The notes beneath the pieces are model-generated. The model did not search any database, was not told where the DNA came from, and saw only the letters and a list, made by a program, of their open reading frames with translations. From UBA3071 sp965369635 (GTDB taxonomy: Bacteria > Chloroflexota > Anaerolineae > UBA3071): DNA of 6,264 nucleotides. Location of the stretch: NCBI GenBank assembly GCA_965369635.1, contig CBDURC010000183.1, positions 1-6,264 of the forward strand, given 5' to 3'. Each line of letters opens with the position of its first letter. Position 1 is the stretch's first letter. Shown here piece after piece: positions 4,800-6,264 of the stretch. The position numbers were made by a program, and so were the translations under genes.

Positions 4800-5042
4800 C
4801 TACGCGGGAACGGCGAGGGGGAAAACATCCTCATGGGCCAGCACTTGGGCCGCGTAGGCCAGGGCAGCGCGGATGTCAGCGGGCTGCAAACGGGGATACT
4901 CCTGCAGGATGTCACGCTCCGGGATGCCTTGAGCCAACATGCGCACAATCAACTCCACCGGGATGCGGGTTCCTCGAATCACCGGCTTGCCGACCATGAC
5001 TCGGGGGTTCATGCTGATACGCTGCCAAAGCTGTTCGTCCAT
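4800..5042 (-). CDS. DUF433 antitoxin (80 aa)
   Basis: The whole protein fits the DUF433 family: RISMNPRVMVGKPVIRGTRIPV (about residues 8-29) followed by a helix-turn-helix-like region, LIVRMLAQGIPERDILQEYPRLQPADIRAALAYA (about 31-64; key parts GIPERDIL and LQPADIRAAL). The family is a winged or helical DNA-binding antitoxin, and its usual partner is a DUF5615 PIN-like toxin, exactly the gene that follows. It is the first gene of the run, behind a near-consensus promoter with a perfect palindrome at the transcription start, which fits autorepression. The ATG has only a short AAGG in front; a better GAGGAG lies 14 bases farther up. Confidence 0.92.
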   Translation of the reverse strand: MDEQLWQRISMNPRVMVGKPVIRGTRIPVELIVRMLAQGIPERDILQEYPRLQPADIRAALAYAAQVLAHEDVFPLAVPA

Positions 5043-5073
5043 GCGCCTTCGTATGCTCCTCAGAGAGTCCAGA

Positions 5074-5089
5074 ATCTGTAGCTACAGAT
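5074..5089. promoter_or_regulatory. Perfect 16-bp palindrome, candidate operator for the DUF433 operon
   Basis: ATCTGTAGCTACAGAT is its own reverse complement over all 16 bases. It begins immediately downstream of the -10 box and covers the predicted transcription start, a place where a bound repressor would block initiation. The DUF433 protein, alone or with its toxin, is the obvious candidate to bind it. Confidence 0.65.
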
Positions 5090-5118
5090 AGTATAAGCGA
5101 TGTTGGAGTGATTGTCAA
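5090..5118 (-). promoter_or_regulatory. Promoter of the DUF433-DUF5615-uncharacterised-HNH operon
   Basis: On the minus strand, a perfect -35 TTGACA (5118-5113) is separated by 17 bases from the -10 box TATACT (5095-5090). The predicted start is near 5083, within the palindrome. No other convincing promoter is seen between the four downstream genes, so one transcript probably carries them all. Confidence 0.85.
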
Positions 5119-5141
5119 ACAGGCAAAGCTATGGCCGATGG

Positions 5142-5256
5142 CGGAGGTGCAAGGGAGCAGGGGAGCTAGGGGGCAGGGGAGCAGAGGGGCGGAGGGGTGC
5201 AGGCGGAAGATGGAAAAGAGAGGATGGAGGATAAAAGAGGGGAGATAGGGGGAGGA
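5142..5256. repeat. Purine (G-rich) low-complexity tract 5 with G-quadruplex motif
   Basis: The tract lies in the divergent gap between the DUF433 operon (minus) and the MazF-type module (plus). Positions 5153-5189 carry five G-runs of three to five bases with loops of 4, 5, 2 and 6 bases. After about 5205 it grades into AGAGGATGGAGG- and GGGGAGATAGGG-like sequence. Purines are on the + strand. Confidence 0.85.
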
Positions 5257-5269
5257 ATAGTGCAAACCC

Positions 5270-5316
5270 ACAGGGATAGGATCATACTCCCTGTTAGAGG
5301 GACAATAGAAGATTGT
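5270..5316 (+). promoter_or_regulatory. Inverted repeats upstream of the MazF-type module, candidate operator
   Basis: ACAGGGA (5270-5276) and TCCCTGT (5288-5294) form a 7-bp inverted repeat with an 11-base spacer. ACAAT (5302-5306) and ATTGT (5312-5316) form a second, 5-bp one. They sit just before the ribosome-binding site of the antitoxin gene. The nearest promoter-like pair, GTGCAA (5260-5265) and CATACT (5283-5288), is weak, so the promoter itself is uncertain. Confidence 0.4.
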
Positions 5317-5333
5317 ATGGGGAGGTGATTGAC

Positions 5334-5537
5334 ATGGAGCCGACAGGCGTGACTATGACAATGAAGGAAATCAAGGCCCTCGTTTTTCGGTTGCCGCCTC
5401 TGGAGTTTGTCCAACTGGTGGATGAGATGAGGGAACGAGCCGAGACGTTCGAGATGATGCGGCTGGCTGAGACAGGCTTTGCCGAATGGAACGAACCCGG
5501 AGAGGACATCTATGACCACCTCGCAGATGAGGGCTGA
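5334..5537 (+). CDS. Small antitoxin paired with a MazF/PemK-like toxin (67 aa)
   Basis: The short acidic protein reads MEPTGVTMTMKEIKALVFRL, then a helix PPLEFVQLVDEMRERAETFEMMRLAE and a C-terminal tail GFAEWNEPGEDIYDHLADEG. This type of protein recurs directly upstream of MazF/PemK toxins, as I recall, and the acidic tail would occupy the toxin's RNA-binding groove. I chose the ATG at 5334 because GGAGGTG (5321-5327) lies six bases upstream; the frame also opens at a TTG at 5313 with no such support. No AbrB or ribbon-helix-helix domain is evident, unlike classical MazE. The gene overlaps the toxin gene by 26 bases, in a different frame. Confidence 0.75.
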   Translation: MEPTGVTMTMKEIKALVFRLPPLEFVQLVDEMRERAETFEMMRLAETGFAEWNEPGEDIYDHLADEG

Positions 5538-5871
5538 ACGCGGTGAGATCTGGCTGGTGCGATTTCCCTTCACCGATCTGAGTAGCACCAAGGTCAGACC
5601 AGCGGTGGTGTGGGCGGTGTTTGGAGAGGATGCGATTGTAGTGGGGGTGTTTTCGAGGGTACCGGCCAGACCGATACGGGAGACCTGGGTGCTGATCGAA
5701 GAGGGGGAACAGGATTTTCCTCAAACCGGCCTGGCAAAGACGTCTGTGGTCAAGGCAGAGAAGTTGACGATAGTTCATTATTCGGTGCTGCAGCGCAGGT
5801 TAGGGCGCTTGTCGCCAGCGCTGATGTCCCGCATTGGGAAAGCTTTGAAGAAGGCATTATACTTGGAGTGA
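5512..5871 (+). CDS. MazF/PemK-family toxin endoribonuclease (119 aa)
   Basis: The protein has the PemK/MazF fold. RGEIWLVRFPFTD (residues about 9-21) is followed by TKVRPAVVW, where R carries the conserved catalytic basic position, then VGVFSRVP and a central loop, then the TGLAKTSVVKAEKLTIV segment (about 73-89) with the conserved serine/threonine and the KAEKL strand. A C-terminal helix SPALMSRIGKALKKALYLE completes the fold. Length is normal. MazF-type toxins cut mRNA or other RNA at short sequence motifs. The ATG at 5512 is preferred because GGAGAGG (5499-5505) stands six bases upstream; ATG at 5527 is an alternative that would give an 11-base overlap. The frame lies partly inside the antitoxin gene, so translation is likely coupled. 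Confidence 0.88.
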   Translation: MTTSQMRAERGEIWLVRFPFTDLSSTKVRPAVVWAVFGEDAIVVGVFSRVPARPIRETWVLIEEGEQDFPQTGLAKTSVVKAEKLTIVHYSVLQRRLGRLSPALMSRIGKALKKALYLE

Positions 5872-5991
5872 GCAAGGGAGCGGAGGGAGCGGAGGGGCGG
5901 GGGAGCGGAGGAGCAGGGACGCAGGGGCGCGGAGGAGCGGGGGAGCGGAGGAGCAGGGACGCAGGGGAGCAAGGGAGCAGGGGAGCGGGAG
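5872..5991. repeat. Purine (G-rich) low-complexity tract 6 with a 40-bp tandem duplication
   Basis: The tract starts right after the toxin stop codon and ends at the ribosome-binding site of the next gene. A 31-bp segment at 5897-5927 recurs exactly at 5937-5967, giving a 40-bp period; with one mismatch the match extends left to 5890 and 5930. The duplicated unit is made of GGGGGAGCGGAGGAGCAGGG-like sequence. Purines are on the + strand. Confidence 0.9.
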
Positions 5992-5997
5992 CCATAG

Positions 5998-6264
5998 ATG
6001 ATACAGAGTCATGAGGAATTGGACGTGTACCAGTTGGCCTTCAAAGCAGCGATGAGGATCTTCGAGGTCTCCAAGAAGTTTCCTCGTGAGGAGACGTATT
6101 CGTTGACGGACCAGATTCGGCGGTCGTCGAGGTCGGTCTGCTCCAACATCGCTGAGGCCTGGCGCAAACGACGCTATGAAGCGGCTTTTGTGAGCAAGCT
6201 GAACGATGCTGAGTCCGAAGCAGCAGAGACGCAGACATGGCTCCAGTTTGCGGTTGAGTGCACG
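5998..6264 (+). CDS. Four-helix-bundle protein, 23S rRNA intervening-sequence type (3' partial)
   Basis: The first 89 residues are visible and the gene runs off the end of the window. They match the four-helix-bundle family first found encoded within intervening sequences of bacterial 23S rRNA genes: ELDVYQLAFKAAMRIFEVSK (helix 1, residues about 7-26), KFPREETYSLTDQIRRSSRS (27-46), VCSNIAEAWRKRRYEAAFVS (47-66) and KLNDAESEAAETQTWLQFAV (67-86). The usual length is about 115-125 residues, so roughly 30 are missing. Its biochemical role is unknown. Here it is not flanked by rRNA sequence, as is common for chromosomal copies. The ATG start has GGGAG (5987-5991) six bases upstream, and that site is the last part of the purine repeat tract. 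Confidence 0.88.
   Translation, partial: MIQSHEELDVYQLAFKAAMRIFEVSKKFPREETYSLTDQIRRSSRSVCSNIAEAWRKRRYEAAFVSKLNDAESEAAETQTWLQFAVECT

Noticed and set aside
4425..5081. A 218-residue plus-strand frame
   Set aside because: It is fully antisense to the DUF433 and DUF5615 genes, which have clear motifs, ribosome-binding sites and a promoter. The frame has no recognisable domain.
5260..5288. Promoter GTGCAA-N17-CATACT for the MazF-type module
   Set aside because: The spacing is right, but both boxes match the consensus poorly, so I did not list it as a promoter of its own.

Overview
The window looks like a piece of a moderately GC-rich bacterial chromosome, most likely from Chloroflexota (an Anaerolineae or Caldilineae relative). 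That placement is an inference. It rests on the small toxin-antitoxin families present, on intergenic tracts built from units like GGAGCAGGGG, and on 7-bp tandem repeats such as CCAATAC and ACGCATT, all of which I associate with such genomes. No rRNA, tRNA, CRISPR array or transposase gene is visible, and no gap between genes exceeds 300 bp.

Layout, left to right. (1) 1-732 (+): the 3' end of a membrane and TPR protein resembling O-antigen ligases, with short tandem repeats inside the reading frame. (2) 834-1124 (-): an antitoxin-like gene whose expected toxin partner seems to survive only as a few codons. (3) 1372-2045 (-): a VapBC module (AbrB-type antitoxin, PIN toxin) with a near-consensus promoter. 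(4) 2308-2736 (+): an N-terminal fragment of an NAD-dependent sugar epimerase, whose break coincides with the promoter of a RelBE/ParDE-type module (2751-3261, +). A second, much shorter copy of the epimerase 5' end lies on the other side of that module (3343-3399). (5) 3546-5042 (-): four tightly packed genes, DUF433 antitoxin, DUF5615 PIN-like toxin, an uncharacterised protein and an HNH endonuclease, behind a TTGACA-N17-TATACT promoter with a perfect 16-bp palindrome at the start site. (6) 5334-5871 (+): a small antitoxin and a MazF/PemK-like toxin. (7) 5998 to the end (+): a 23S rRNA intervening-sequence-type four-helix-bundle protein, cut by the window edge.

Six low-complexity purine tracts separate these units. 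All are G-rich on the + strand whichever way the neighbouring genes point, and several hold canonical G-quadruplex motifs. They also appear to mark breakpoints: the second epimerase fragment passes into a tract exactly at a decamer shared by the gene and the repeat, and the lost toxin next to the orphan antitoxin gives way to a tract.

Overall this is an accessory island of four recognisable type II toxin-antitoxin modules, one remnant module and one candidate new pair (uncharacterised protein plus HNH nuclease), set among gene debris and repeats. Overlapping or abutting genes and inverted repeats at promoters fit the usual autoregulated design, but no regulation or toxicity is shown by sequence alone.
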